Positions 10,796 through 21,770 are shown, counted from the first letter of the stretch. The stretch: DNA of 64,000 bases from Cunninghamia lanceolata (GCA_027924645.1 BSBN01000809.1:43244001-43308000); one strand, 5' to 3'. Numbers and translations are program-made. The notes: generated by a model from the sequence alone, not told the origin.

Positions 10796-13064
10796 TCAAA
10801 AAGTTAGCATAGCTTCTCTCATTAAGGTTATGTGGAATTAGTATTTGTGGCTTGAAACTCCTAACATTTGGTATCTATAAGTAGTAAAATCACATCAAGC
10901 CTACATGACAATTTGATGATGATAAATAAGTCCTAATCATAGTCATGTAGGTGTGAATTACACTCCTACCAGTAGTTTCACTCTTGGTGGCATGTCCTGT
11001 GTGTTCTTCCCCCTCTTGAGCATCTTTTTCAACCCCCAAATTGACCTTCCCTACCTCACATTTTTACCTAGTGCCCCCTTCATTTTTCCTACTTAGGGTC
11101 ACCTCTTTGTGTCTTAGGGTTGCCCCTAGTGTCTCTAGGTTACTTGAGTGACCTTAATTAGTAAAAGTGGTGACCTTATTCCTAAAATGGGTGACCTTGT
11201 GGTTTTTAATGCACGAAATAACTCATATTTTTATCTTTTCTTCTTGATTTTTAACCCATTTTAACTCCCATTTTTTGTGCTAACTTGTGCTTTTCCTCAC
11301 TTTATTTCTATTTTGAACTCATCATATTTTTGAGGGGTCCACCGATGTTAAGAGGAATTTGGAGGAAATATTACATCATATCATGTCCATTGAAAGTCAT
11401 TAATGGTGGTCCTAAGTCATGCAGGGGAGTACTTGGGGTGGGTGGAATCTTTTGAAGAATTTGTAAAAATTTGACTTGGGACAGGGTATATGAACTTGGC
11501 AAACTTTTGCAAAAAATGTTACAAAACTTCAAGTGGGAATTGGATGAAATGAATTGAAGAAAGAAATGATTTCTTCAAGGCAGTTAGGCTTCTACAATTA
11601 GGAAGAAATGAGTGTTTCGATGTTATGGGGAAATGATGTAAAACTAGACAATAGGATAGGAAGTGGGATGGGATAAATCATATCCTAAAGTTAATCTAGC
11701 TTTCACAAAGTGGAGGGAAGGGAAGATACAAAGGAATATAAATTGTGGGAGAACCATATGGGACCATAGCTAGGAAGTGGAGGGGAGAATTTATAGATGA
11801 GATCCAGGGCCTTTTGTCTAAAAATGTAAAGTATTAAGATCTTATAAGTTCCTGCAGACCTAAACTTATTTTAAAATTTGATTCACATCCTGAGTTTGTG
11901 TTCATAGGATGAAACATGTCAAGCACAAGATTTCCTTGAGTCCTAGAATGGACACTAAAGATCGTATTAAAAGGACTAATGGACAAATCCTAATTAAAGT
12001 TACACTAAGGTTTCATTTTGTAAAATATTGGAATATCCCATCAATTTTCTTTGCATTAATGAAGTAAATCTATGATGAAATCTTTTGTCTTGTAAATTAA
12101 GTTGTTTATTAATCAACTTATCAAATCAAGTGATTTCTCATGATTATTTCTCAAATACATGTATATGAATCTTATTGTGGAGAAGACTGTGAAACAAAAT
12201 AAGAAGTCAACTAGAACCAAAGTGATGAGAGTTTATTCAACAATAAATAGTTTGTGTAGAAGCATAAATGGAATCTAAGTTACTAGATTGCAAGGACACT
12301 CCATGATACCCACATAAGGCCTTGGGATTTAATTTAATATAATATTTCTTCATAGATTAGCTAGAGGACAAAGGAGATGTAGTCACAAATGTTGGTAGGT
12401 TAGAGCATCCTACTTACATAGGCTGGATAGAAAATTTGATGTGTTTAACTTTTTAGATATCTTGCTAGATACTTTTAGGCATTGTACCATAAATGTAGAC
12501 TATATCAATAATGTAGAAAATTAGACTATAATAATGGTGAGAGAAGTAGTTTTCAAATAAATGTTGAATTCACTTGAACCCACTTTGAGGTACAATGTTA
12601 TAGTTGCAAGGTAATGGTCTCAAGAGTATAATGTAATTGAAGTGTTAAAAGATTGGGCTAGTCCTAATGTGGATTTAAAAAGTTAAGGAATGTGGAGGAT
12701 TACACAATTGTAAGTTTTCCTAGTGAAATGAAAGAGGCCATGATTATGATGTGCAAACTATTTGGGAACAAAGACTCAATACATTTAAATGCTAGATGGG
12801 TGTCATTATTAGACATGTGATTTTGGAAAGGCTAATGATTCATAACTATGGGGAGTTGAGATCATTGTAGATCTCTAAATAGGTAATTTTTGTAGGCTAC
12901 CAAAGGGGAAGATTTCTACTAACTTCATTCCTAATTTGTGTCATTTATGCTACAATGAAATTCCCACCTCCACTAATAAATTGTAGGCCTAGTTCCAAAG
13001 TTATAGTTCACATGTTTTTTTAGCAACAATTATCCTTGTAGGCACTCCTCCACCCATTTGGTGA
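10796..13064. other. Probable nested insertion without recognisable gene
   Basis: No long reading frame and no protein similarity I can recognise. Short phrases such as GACCTTATTCCTAAAATGGGTGACC near 11,170 look like repeat-derived DNA. The bracketing 35-bp repeat suggests that this block was inserted into, or duplicated within, the transposon. Confidence 0.4.
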
Positions 13065-13081
13065 AGAAGTTGTGTCCACTT
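13065..13081 (+). repeat. Internal copy of the transposon terminal repeat
   Basis: An exact copy of the 17-bp end sequence AGAAGTTGTGTCCACTT in the left-end orientation, continuing with AAGACATC. Its next three bases (AAG) match the inverted right end (CCACTTAAGG) better than the left end. Confidence 0.8.
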
Positions 13082-13113
13082 AAGACATCGTAAATTAGGA
13101 CCCCTTAAGACAT
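13079..13113. repeat. 35-bp direct repeat, copy 2
   Basis: Exact repeat of 10,761-10,795. It overlaps the last three bases of the internal terminal-repeat copy, so the repeat and the end sequence are joined here. Confidence 0.9.
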
Positions 13114-13805
13114 CTTAAATTACATGATCAACACAAGATGTTCAAGCACCAAGGCACTTGGATAAATATAACTATAACCATGCTAGGATCATTTAATATT
13201 TAACTTAGTTGATCTCTAGATGAGAAGATGTGAGAGATTGATCCCTCCTAGTAAGCAAGAGATCCTCATGAACTTATCTCACGTTTTAATGCTTTGTTTT
13301 GATTTGCTTACCATTTTATTGCTTAAAATTTGACCAGGACCTAAATATGCATACCGTGAATGAATGGAGGAACTTTATTACGACCTCATCACTACATAAA
13401 TTCTTTCAATGCAATTTCTTCATTAAGCGCAAATCTAGATCAACAATCTGACACTTGTAGATTTATATATGACAATTGATTATTTCTATTGATGTCATTC
13501 TATATATCTTATTATGGTTGATCTCAAATGTTTACATTTCTTTTCCTTCATGCACATGGTTCTATATTAGTGTTTGATTTATGATTAAATTTAGGGATGC
13601 TTGTATATACATATGTATGTGATGTTATGCTTTTATAGTTTATGATGTATATGCAATGTATGTATGCATGGATAACATATATATAAATATGGATGCACCT
13701 AAACTAACATGATGGTTTTACATGATTATTACTTTGACATGTGTATGATTTTGAACTACGACAAGATTGCATTTATTGTGTGACATGTAAAAATATATAG
13801 TCCAG
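13114..13805. other. AT-rich stretch, nothing recognised
   Basis: No reading frame or RNA gene is apparent. Runs of alternating purine-pyrimidine (ATATGTATGTG type) lie around 13,600-13,690. Confidence 0.5.
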
Positions 13806-14175
13806 GTTCAACAATATATATATATAAAGTCCAGGTCCATGTTCAAAAAATATATAAAGTCCACATGTTCAACAATATATATATAAAGTCCATGACAAAC
13901 AGTATATAACAAATAGTCCATGAAATAGTCAAATATATAAAGTCTAGGTCCATGTTCAAAAAAATATATAAAGTCCATGTGTTCAACAATATATATATAT
14001 ATATAAAGTCCATGACAAACAGTATATAACAAATAGTCCATGAAATAGTCAAATATATAAAGTCCAGGTCCATGTTCAAAAAAATATATAAAGTCCATGT
14101 GTTCAACAATATATATATATATATAAAGTCCATGACAAACAGTATATAACAAATAGTCCATGAAATAGTCAAATT
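13806..14175. repeat. 120-bp tandem repeat, about three copies
   Basis: The phrase GTCCATGACAAACAGTATAT occurs at about 13,888, 14,008 and 14,128, a period of 120 bp. Each unit also contains ATATATATAAAGTCC and CATGTTCAAAAAA. The array lies directly beyond the stop codon of the minus-strand gene. Long minus-strand frames through it are a by-product of the repeat period being divisible by three. Confidence 0.9.
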
Positions 14176-14205
14176 ATACATCTAGCCTATGTTTGAAATA
14201 ACCTA

Positions 14206-16637
14206 TCAGATACTATCTCTATCATCAAGAGTCCTCTTCACACCATGCGAACTACTCAGATGACCTGAATCACTCTGCAAAAGAGAAAGATTTATATGAA
14301 ATTAGATGTAAGATGATAAGGAAATAGATAATTTAATGACAATTTTTAAATTTATAATTTAAATATCATAAAATTAAATTACCGTGTGAGGCTGAGAGGC
14401 ATGCTCTGGTGCACTTGGACATGTGTCTCCATGCTCTGAATCAATCTATTTAATACAAGAGAAAGTTCAAGTTGAAATTAGATATACTTGACGATTTTAA
14501 AAATGATTTAATTGAATTTAATCTATAAGAACTATCATATTTAAAAATTATTATACCGTAAGAGGAACTTGTTGTGAATCCTCTATTCCAGGACCTGTCT
14601 CTACAGGCTTAGCTCCATGACATGTATCGAGCTATAATTTAAGAAAAAAAAATTTGGAATGTACATGTCAACATATATATATATATATATATATCTATCA
14701 AGAAATTTACTTTAAGTTCACAACGTATATTTTAATTGTTCAATTTAAATCTAATCTAAATTTTAAATTATACCGTATCAGGTTGCCCATCTCCTCTGTC
14801 CTCCTGCTCTGCATGTGCTGTGTGTTGCTCATGAAACGTGTCACTAACAAGCTCCTACAATGTCATTTATATTTAAGTTAGCACATGTGTGTACAAATCA
14901 GGTTTTAAAACATATATATAATTGACTTACAATGTACATGTTATTAAATACGTTTTTCAACAACCTGAAATGCAGTCGACTCCTGATATAAACTTGGATT
15001 ATCCAAGTGTGCTACAATGCCCATCCTCATAGTTGTGTCAACCTGCATAGACATATTTATAAAATATTAAATAGTACATGTGCACATTTTTAGATACACT
15101 GATATCAAAATAGAAAAATTTAAGTATATATATACAGTTTTTTAAAACAATATGTGTACATACTGTAAGAGTGTCATGTGAGATGCCCAATGATGGAGGA
15201 GCGCTTGAGACACCCTGAGATGGAGGATTCAATGTGGAAGAACCCTGAACCAATTCATAAATAAGTTCATAAATATTTAATTGTACACACATTCAAGACT
15301 GAATTTTACAAAATTACAAATCATTGAAAATGTACCCCAAATGGGTGCCTGAGATGAATAGGTGTCGATGAAAAATTAATTCGATCAATTGTGACCCCTG
15401 TTGCCATCATCTACACCAAACAAACCAAACAATTCGATTGTTAAAATATTACAATTTAATTGATCATCTATATGTTGATTAAAAACACGTGGTTAAAAAA
15501 TTGTTTTAAATTCAACATGTGTACATAACCTATATATACCTGTGTCGAATGATCAGTGGGATGATCCACAGTAAATAGATAATCAACAAATGATTCAGTG
15601 CCCACATTATCAGATGATGCATGTGTAGCTGAAGTGGGTGCAACTGCCTGATCAGGTCCATAACACAACTGATTGCAACTCGTACATGTATGAGGCATCG
15701 ACACATGTGGAGTGGCACTAGGACCACTTCCATCATCAACTCCTCCATGCTCTCTAACTCGAGCTACCATCATAGAAGTCTGCTCATGTAGGCTACCTGA
15801 GAGTGCACTCAATGTGCCTAGTGTGGATACCACTGCACGATGCTCGAAGGGCAAAGGAATGGCAGCAACAGGAGGGTCAATAAGAGGTTGAATAGGCACC
15901 GGTCGTTGGGGATCAACCCGTGCCCCCAACCTCTGTTGTGGCATGCCACCACCAACACCCTGGAATGATCTAAAATCAAAGTAGTTGGGTTTTTTATTCA
16001 TAACAAACTCTACATATAATTTTCTCAAAAAATATAAAGGAACCTCACAATTAGCATGAGGTGGATAATCAAACACCATCCACCATCTATCCCAAAAATT
16101 AGCAGACATTCCTTCATGCCTACACCACCTGATTGATATTCTTTTCTTATTTGCAGGAATAGGTTCATTTGTAATGGGATGTCTAAAATATTGTGCTAAA
16201 TGAGCTTTTGTGATTTTAAGATCCAAAATAGTCTTATAGGAGAGGCCATCAGCATAAAATTGGCGCCTCTCCTCTCTCCATTTCCGGAATCCATCAAAAT
16301 CTGAGTCAATAGACCTCACAGAATCTACAATGTTTTGCATCAAAGATGCAAAACGTACTACGTGAGGTGGCATGAATTGTTCACTGCAAATGGAATTCAG
16401 TTTTTCTTGTATCGAATCCACATTTTCATTTATTATGGCTCGCAAGCGAGCCTGGTCAGTTCCAGGTGGGGGTGGAGGTGGAGGTGGAGGCGGGTCATCT
16501 GCAGGTGGGGCATCTAGAGGTGGGGCATTTGGCGCTGGGGGTGGGGGTGGGGGTGGGGGTGGGGGTGGGGGTGCGGCCGGATCATCTTGTGCATTAATAA
16601 AGTCCTCAACATCAAAGTGAATATCATCTAGATTCAT
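14206..16637 (-). CDS. Eight-exon accessory protein of unknown function carried by the DNA transposon
   Basis: Exons in coding order: 16,637-15,540; 15,410-15,336; 15,244-15,164; 15,042-14,965; 14,854-14,774; 14,631-14,557; 14,445-14,383; 14,274-14,206. All junctions are GT-AG and in phase 0, every exon is a multiple of three, and the frame stays open for 539 residues to a TGA. Exon 1 (366 aa, MNLDDIHFDVEDF...) starts acidic and then has two polyproline runs within about residues 22-60. A conserved-looking middle follows, with RHPITNEPIPANKKRISIRW and MSANFWDRWWMVFDYPP, then a Pro-rich linker and a Cys motif CTSCNQLC. The seven small exons add 21-27 residues each, polar and low in complexity. 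An in-frame ATG 57 bp upstream exists, but its peptide looks non-coding. I recognise no family. Its convergent position relative to the transposase suggests an accessory DNA-binding or regulatory role, as with the second proteins of MuDR or Harbinger elements (inference). Confidence 0.65.
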
Positions 16638-16865
16638 GATGTATATATAAAAATCTAGATATGAACCTGCATATAAATACATATAAACATACAAACTTCA
16701 GTACAAATTTAAAATGATATCAAGAATATATATATATGTTTCAAGAAATTACACTTGAAATAAATTTAAATTAAAAACATACAAATAATGTATACATGCA
16801 TGTACAAATTTCAAAATGTAAGCGAGCTATTAGGACTACCATAATGATTGATACAATGGGCAATA

Positions 16866-17480
16866 TATATTTCAAAATTTCAATGTGCATTTAAGTAAGG
16901 AAACTTCTCTGGACAATCATCATGTCATTCTTAAATGTGAATATGCATCCCAAATTTTGGACTATTTTAAAGAAATATGGTGCATTTAGGAACTTGGTGA
17001 TTGTTGGGGTAAAGAGGAATATATGATCATGCTAGAAGAGGCACTGATTAGGCTCATAATTGGCCAAGGTTGCTTTGAATAAGGTTAAAACAAGGAGATA
17101 CCCATGTTGATATTCACACCCTTTGGTCCACACCTACATTGGGATGGATTAAGCTTGAAATTTTGATGGGTAGCCAAGGGTAATCCTAGTGAAGTAGGAG
17201 GAGTATGTTATTAAGAGATGATAAGGGAAAACCTCTACCTATCTTAAAGCTTATGATTTTGGTGTCAAGAAGACTAATATGGTAGATTCTAGGGCCATGA
17301 TATCCAGGGCCTCAAGATGACTTGGAAACTAAACAAGATATCCCTTAGTGTGGAAGGAGATTCCAAGATCAACATTGATCATATGAAAAAACATAGATGA
17401 AGCTTGTGGTTATTGGAAACTATTATATATTGGAAGTTAGAAACTTGGTGAATACTTGTTTAAATCTATCTCCTTCAAAC
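16866..17480 (+). pseudogene. LINE 3' remnant: zf-RVT and RNase H
   Basis: Shifting frames on the + strand read ILKCEYASQILDYFKEIWC near 16,930-16,990, which resembles the zinc-binding tail after a plant L1 reverse transcriptase. They then give an RNase H start (WIKLEF, VAKGNPSEVGGVCY near 17,140-17,215) and a later VEGDSK-like phrase near 17,355. The pieces are in the order expected for a plant LINE 3' end. Stops and frameshifts show that it is dead. It lies inside the DNA transposon and presumably inserted after it. Confidence 0.6.
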
Positions 17481-18738
17481 ATATCAAAAGAAAAGGTAAT
17501 TATATTCTAGACTAGGCAGATAATGGAAGAAATCATTAAATTGCTCCTAGACATCTAGCATTTGTTGGGAAGAATATTTTTTTTACATTCAACTTGAAAT
17601 CCCTAAGTTGTGCCTCCATGCTATCAAATGTTACTTGTATCTACCTTCTATACAATGATATTGAAGGGGTAGAAGGTTAGGCTAAGGATTTCTATATTGC
17701 TACTTAGATAAATTCCACATCTTCAATGTGTGGCATGAGCATATGCACAAAGCCTTGGAGGATATTTCTAAGATAATGAAGATAAACCTTCATGTCTTGA
17801 TGCTAAATTGGATGATTCTATCCACTATGAGAATTAAGATGAGGAGGAGGTGACATAAATCCCTCCTATCAAATTCGAACAATGTTAAAAATGTCAAGGA
17901 AGTGGTAGAGGCTTTGTAAGGCTTGTGTAATTTGTCCCACCACCCTAGGATAAAGTTTTTTAGTTTATTAGTAATTCTAACACTACTTCAACTTATTACT
18001 CTACTAGGGTTAGGGCCACTATAATTTTCCCTACCACTAATATATCTTAAGACACCTATTGGTTTATGTTTCATGTCATTGTAGTATATTAATTTTCCCT
18101 ACCACTATTGATTGAACAAACTATACCATATATATTAAGTACTCTAGCTCAATGATCTTAAGATTAATGAAATCAAGACTAACTATATCATCATTATGCT
18201 TAGATACACCCAACATGCTAATCAAGAACTTAATTACCTTCACAACCCTATTAGCATTGTATCACTCCTATTAGGGAGTGGACTTGAATGGGGCCAAAAG
18301 ATTCTTTACCTCTTACGATTGTGACTTTGGGTTTGGCATGGTCAACTTGGAGAGGTTGTGTGGCATATCCCTATAAGAGGATGAAGGGTGATAGGAGGTT
18401 GTAGGATGGCTAAAAGCATTCACATGACGATAATGTTCAAGTTTAAATTTCAAGATATGCATCATGGTCTACAAGGTTCTCTTGTTCAAAAGGTTCATCA
18501 TATTCTAGACAAGGCACTCACAATCATTGGTACCAAATTCAAGACCTCCTATTACAAGTCTCCATATAGCTTTAAACATAACACCTATAAACACAAAATT
18601 TATAGGGCTTGAATACAAGCCTGCCTCCCAGTTAGGAGAAGTTTCCAAATAATTGGTGAACTCACATGCAATAAGGGAATAACACATGCATACAAAATAT
18701 GTAGAAGAAATCCCTGTAGCATGAATCGTGATTAATTA
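17481..18738. other. No recognisable gene
   Basis: Repeat-like DNA with short broken frames only. A GLEWG phrase near 18,270 could be a scrap of a LINE endonuclease domain, but this is too weak to annotate. Confidence 0.4.
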
Positions 18739-19088
18739 AAGTTAGGGTTAGGGTTTCAATTAGGATCAGGCTTAGGGTTAGAATTGAGGTTAGGGTTAGA
18801 ATTAGAATTCAAGGGTTGCTAAATTAGGGTAAGTATTAGAGCTACAATTATGGTTTGGGTTATGGCTAGAGTTAGGGTTACAATTACAATTACAAGTAGC
18901 TCGTTAGGGTTAGGGTTAGGGCTAGAGTTAGAGTTACGATTACAATTACAAGTAGAGCTAGGGTTAGGGTTATGATTAGGGTTATAATAAGGGTTAGGGT
19001 TTGAATTACATATAGAATTAGGGTTAGGATTAGGGTTAGAATTAGTGTTAGGGTTAGGGTTGGAATTGCATATAGAATTAGGGTTCAA
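18739..19088 (+). repeat. Degenerate GGGTTA (telomere-like) tract
   Basis: About 350 bp dominated by GGGTTA hexamers and near variants (GAATTA, GATTA, GGCTA), with runs such as TTAGGGTTAGGGTTAGGG near 18,903. A larger unit with ATTACAATTACAAGTAG plus TTAGGG hexamers appears twice (about 18,880 and 18,940). A further unit with ATATAGAATTAGGGTTAGG appears around 19,011 and again near 19,070. The hexamer is TTAGGG, not the common plant heptamer TTTAGGG. Confidence 0.85.
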
Positions 19089-19519
19089 TCTAGCTAGAAA
19101 TAGATAAATTAGTCAAGATGGTTAGATAGCTCAATTTTGTTTCCTATTTCCTACAAAATGCAAAACTAGTTATTGTTTTCTATTTAGTTGTTAGTCCCAA
19201 CTCTTTCCTTTTAAGAAGTATATCAAATCTAATGTAGTAGTAGATACTTCTACATATACAAGTTTCTGTTAGGAGAAAATATATTTTGCCAAATTTGTAT
19301 AGAGTTGTCTATATAGTGTGTTCCAGGGTAATCAAATGATGTAAGTCACAATTTAGAGGGTTGAGGGATAAGTTTGTGTTGAGTCTATAACAGGTGTTTT
19401 CTTACATAGACCGAGCTCCATAATCTAGGTGTCTCCATGTCTAACTCAAATGTTTCAACTTGGTCCATATTATATCCAAATTAATGATAAAATTTTATAT
19501 ATATATATGGCTATGCACA
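19089..19519. other. No recognisable gene
   Basis: AT-rich sequence without a supported reading frame. It separates the telomere-like tract from the gypsy fragment. Confidence 0.4.
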
Positions 19520-20430
19520 AGATCCACGACCATATCAATGTTTGGTAGAGAAAAGTTATCTAAGTTGGGGTAGATCCTTTTTTGATGTCTCAAAAGTTAG
19601 TGCAAACATGAATTCCCTTAGTTTTCTTGTTAACTAAGACCACATTAGATCTACCCATTTAGGAAAAGTAATAGTCTGAATGAACCCTGGACATCCAAGA
19701 GTTTATACAATTCTTCTATGACCACGAGGGCTACTTGGGGGTGCATTTTGCGTAGCTTTTATTGAATAGGTTTGGCATTGAGGTGAACCACAAGATGATG
19801 CATGACTTTAAAGATGGAGTCTCAAGGCATATCACCATAAGACCACATGAAGAAATCAACGTAATATTTAACATGGTGACATGGTTATATATGCCTTCTT
19901 TGATGTCAAGGTCCAGTGGAGCTACTATCTTAGAGAGTTTAGGGTCCAAGCTTCTATTCACAGGTTGATGTTTATAGCATGTCCTCAATAAGGAGAGGGG
20001 AGTCATGTCTTGTATCTAAGTGGTATCTAATGGAAGGTGAAGTTTGTCAAATTGAGGAGCTCTTGGGAAGTGTCCATTTTTATTATATCATTTTAATTGA
20101 TCACAAGTTTCTTCTTATATAGATTGTTGCTATTCTGCCTAGACTAGGGTGCCTCAGGACTGAAGGGTTCTTTCTTTCTCTCCAAAATAAGCATATATGT
20201 AGGTGTTAAGTATGGTGGAAAAGTCTTTCTTATGATTACAATGGGGATGTGGTCTTGACACTTGATAAGTTTCATGATGGCTTCATCATTTTGGAAAACA
20301 TCAAATCATAAAGGGTCGTGTTGGTCCCAATCGATAAGCTCAAGGTATTCTAGGTCTAAGGAGATGGTGAGGATAGTGACCTATCATGAAAGAGGTTAGT
20401 GGTGGAAAGATCTTCGTAAGCATCATGAGT
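19520..20430 (-). pseudogene. Ty3/gypsy reverse transcriptase N-terminal remnant
   Basis: On the minus strand, shifting frames give a PR-RT linker phrase near 20,150-20,340 (DAIMKLIKCQDH-like, then PYLTPTYMLILERKKEPFSP). RT block 1-2 phrases follow, resembling ELYKLLDVGFIRPITFPKW, GGIHVCTNFRD and PNIDMVVDL (19,530-19,720). These match the start of Tat/Athila-type RT. Stops and frameshifts are frequent and nothing beyond the first RT blocks is present. It is nested in the DNA transposon. Confidence 0.6.
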
Positions 20431-20832
20431 GGAGCCTACATCAATGTCATTAAGATTAGGGAAAGCATTACCAATGAGGTTTCAAGCTCGTATCACAATT
20501 AACATCACGATGTTCATTCCAGGGGCATAACCTAGCTAGTGAGGACAGCTACTTGAGTATATCAAAAGTTACATAAATGTTGGCTTCATTTCATTCTTAA
20601 TTAGTTGGCTATCACAAAAACTGTAAAATTTTCTCAATTCTTGATTAGTTCTAGTTGTCTCTAAATGTTTGATTATGAAGGATGTGATAACTTGGTTTTA
20701 TTATGGTTTGTTGTAATTTTTTTACATGATAGTTAGCTATTCAATAATGCCTTTAAAATACAATGACATACATTGTTATAAGTAAATTTTATAAAAACCA
20801 AATATACATATCATCCCAATTTGCTATATAAT

Positions 20833-21300
20833 TTTTGACAGTTTGTTCAAAATCTCTCCTTTCATATGATACAATCGTTTCAAAATTTCAATTGCATTTT
20901 GCAGCTAAAATGTTTAAATACACCTATTCAACATTCAAATTGAACTCAAATTTTGACAGTTTGTTCAAAATCTCTCCTTTCATATGATACAGTATTTTCA
21001 AAATTTCAATTCTATTTTACAGCTAAAATGTTTAAATAGAACTATTCAACACTCAAATTGAACTCAAATTTTGATAGTTTGTTCAAAATCTCTCCTTTCA
21101 TATGATACAGTATTTTCAAAATTTCAATTGTATTTTACAGCTAAAATGCCTAAATATATCTATTCAATTCTCAAATTTAAACATAATTTTGACAGTTTGT
21201 TCAAATTTTAACATTTTATATGATATAGTCTTTCAAAATTTCAATTGTATTTTACATCTAAATTGTCAAAAATCAACTACTGATTCTATAAACCCTAAAC
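20833..21300. repeat. 118-bp tandem repeat, four copies, right subterminal region
   Basis: TTTTGACAGTTTGTTCAAA begins units at 20,833, 20,951, 21,069 (TTTTGATAG) and 21,187, an exact 118-bp period. Each unit continues with CATATGATACA and then CAGCTAAAATG or a variant. The last copy is the most diverged. The array sits just inside the right palindrome array. Confidence 0.9.
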
Positions 21301-21433
21301 CCTAAATAACAATTCAAAATTTAAATTTTCATTGTATTTTACATCAATTTACAAACAATGGAAGGTATAAACAATTGATGGGTATTTTTTACAAGTGGAA
21401 AAATCCACTTACCTGGCTGGATGCTTTGAGAAC

Positions 21434-21700
21434 TCGGGATCCCGTTTTCCTCTGGCGCCTGTCGCTGTTGAAAATGGGGTCTCTGCTGTTTTTTAAAAAA
21501 ATTTATACTTTTCAAAAACGGGATCCCGTTTCATATAACGCGATCCCGTTATATAAAACGGGATCCCGTTTATGGCCTCTAGGTTCGGGATCCCGGGAAA
21601 AACGGGATCGCGTTTTTGGTCCTAGGCTCGGGATCCCGAGGCAAAACGGGATCGCGTTTTCTATAAACGGGATCCCGTTTTATATAAACGGGATCCCGTT
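21434..21700. repeat. Right array of ten GGGATCCC palindromes
   Basis: Ten cores of the type (A/T)CGGGATCCCG or GGGATCGCG, at about 21,434, 21,518, 21,538, 21,558, 21,585, 21,602, 21,628, 21,646, 21,666 and 21,688. Spacers again carry TATAAA. The number equals that of the left array. The array starts only about 65 bp from the right terminus, whereas the left array is about 880 bp from its terminus. Confidence 0.9.
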
Positions 21701-21749
21701 TTTTGTTCCCCGATTTCGGAATTTTTTCTAACTCTGAAACTTCCACCTT

Positions 21750-21766
21750 AAGTGGACACAACTTCT
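21750..21766 (-). repeat. Right terminal inverted repeat
   Basis: AAGTGGACACAACTTCT, the exact complement of 5249-5265, followed by TGCA (21,767-21,770). Confidence 0.75.
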
Positions 21767-21770
21767 TGCA

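Larger units (their letters stand above)
5249..21766. mobile_element. 16.5-kb two-gene DNA transposon with palindromic subterminal arrays
   Basis: The two ends carry the same 17-bp sequence in inverted orientation: AGAAGTTGTGTCCACTT at 5249-5265 and its complement at 21,750-21,766. A TGCA on each outer side (5245-5248, 21,767-21,770) may be a 4-bp target duplication, although TGCA is itself a palindrome. Inside both ends lie arrays of ten GGGATCCC-type palindromes (6130-6341 and 21,434-21,700). Between them are a plus-strand transposase-like gene (6602-10,143) and a minus-strand intron-rich gene (14,206-16,637), convergently arranged as in MuDR (known for that family). Later insertions sit inside: a 2.3-kb segment (10,796-13,064), a LINE tail, a telomere-like tract and a gypsy RT fragment. 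I cannot place the element in a named superfamily. An alternative is that two related elements have fused, because a third copy of the terminal sequence lies at 13,065. Confidence 0.7.

Noticed and set aside
13808..14181. Two repetitive minus-strand frames (HGLYIYIYIVEHMD type)
   Set aside because: They are by-products of the 120-bp tandem repeat.
16372..16620. Plus-strand Gly-rich frame
   Set aside because: It is the complement of the polyproline runs in the minus-strand accessory gene.
18819..19088. Minus-strand Asn-Pro repeat protein
   Set aside because: It translates the GGGTTA tract.
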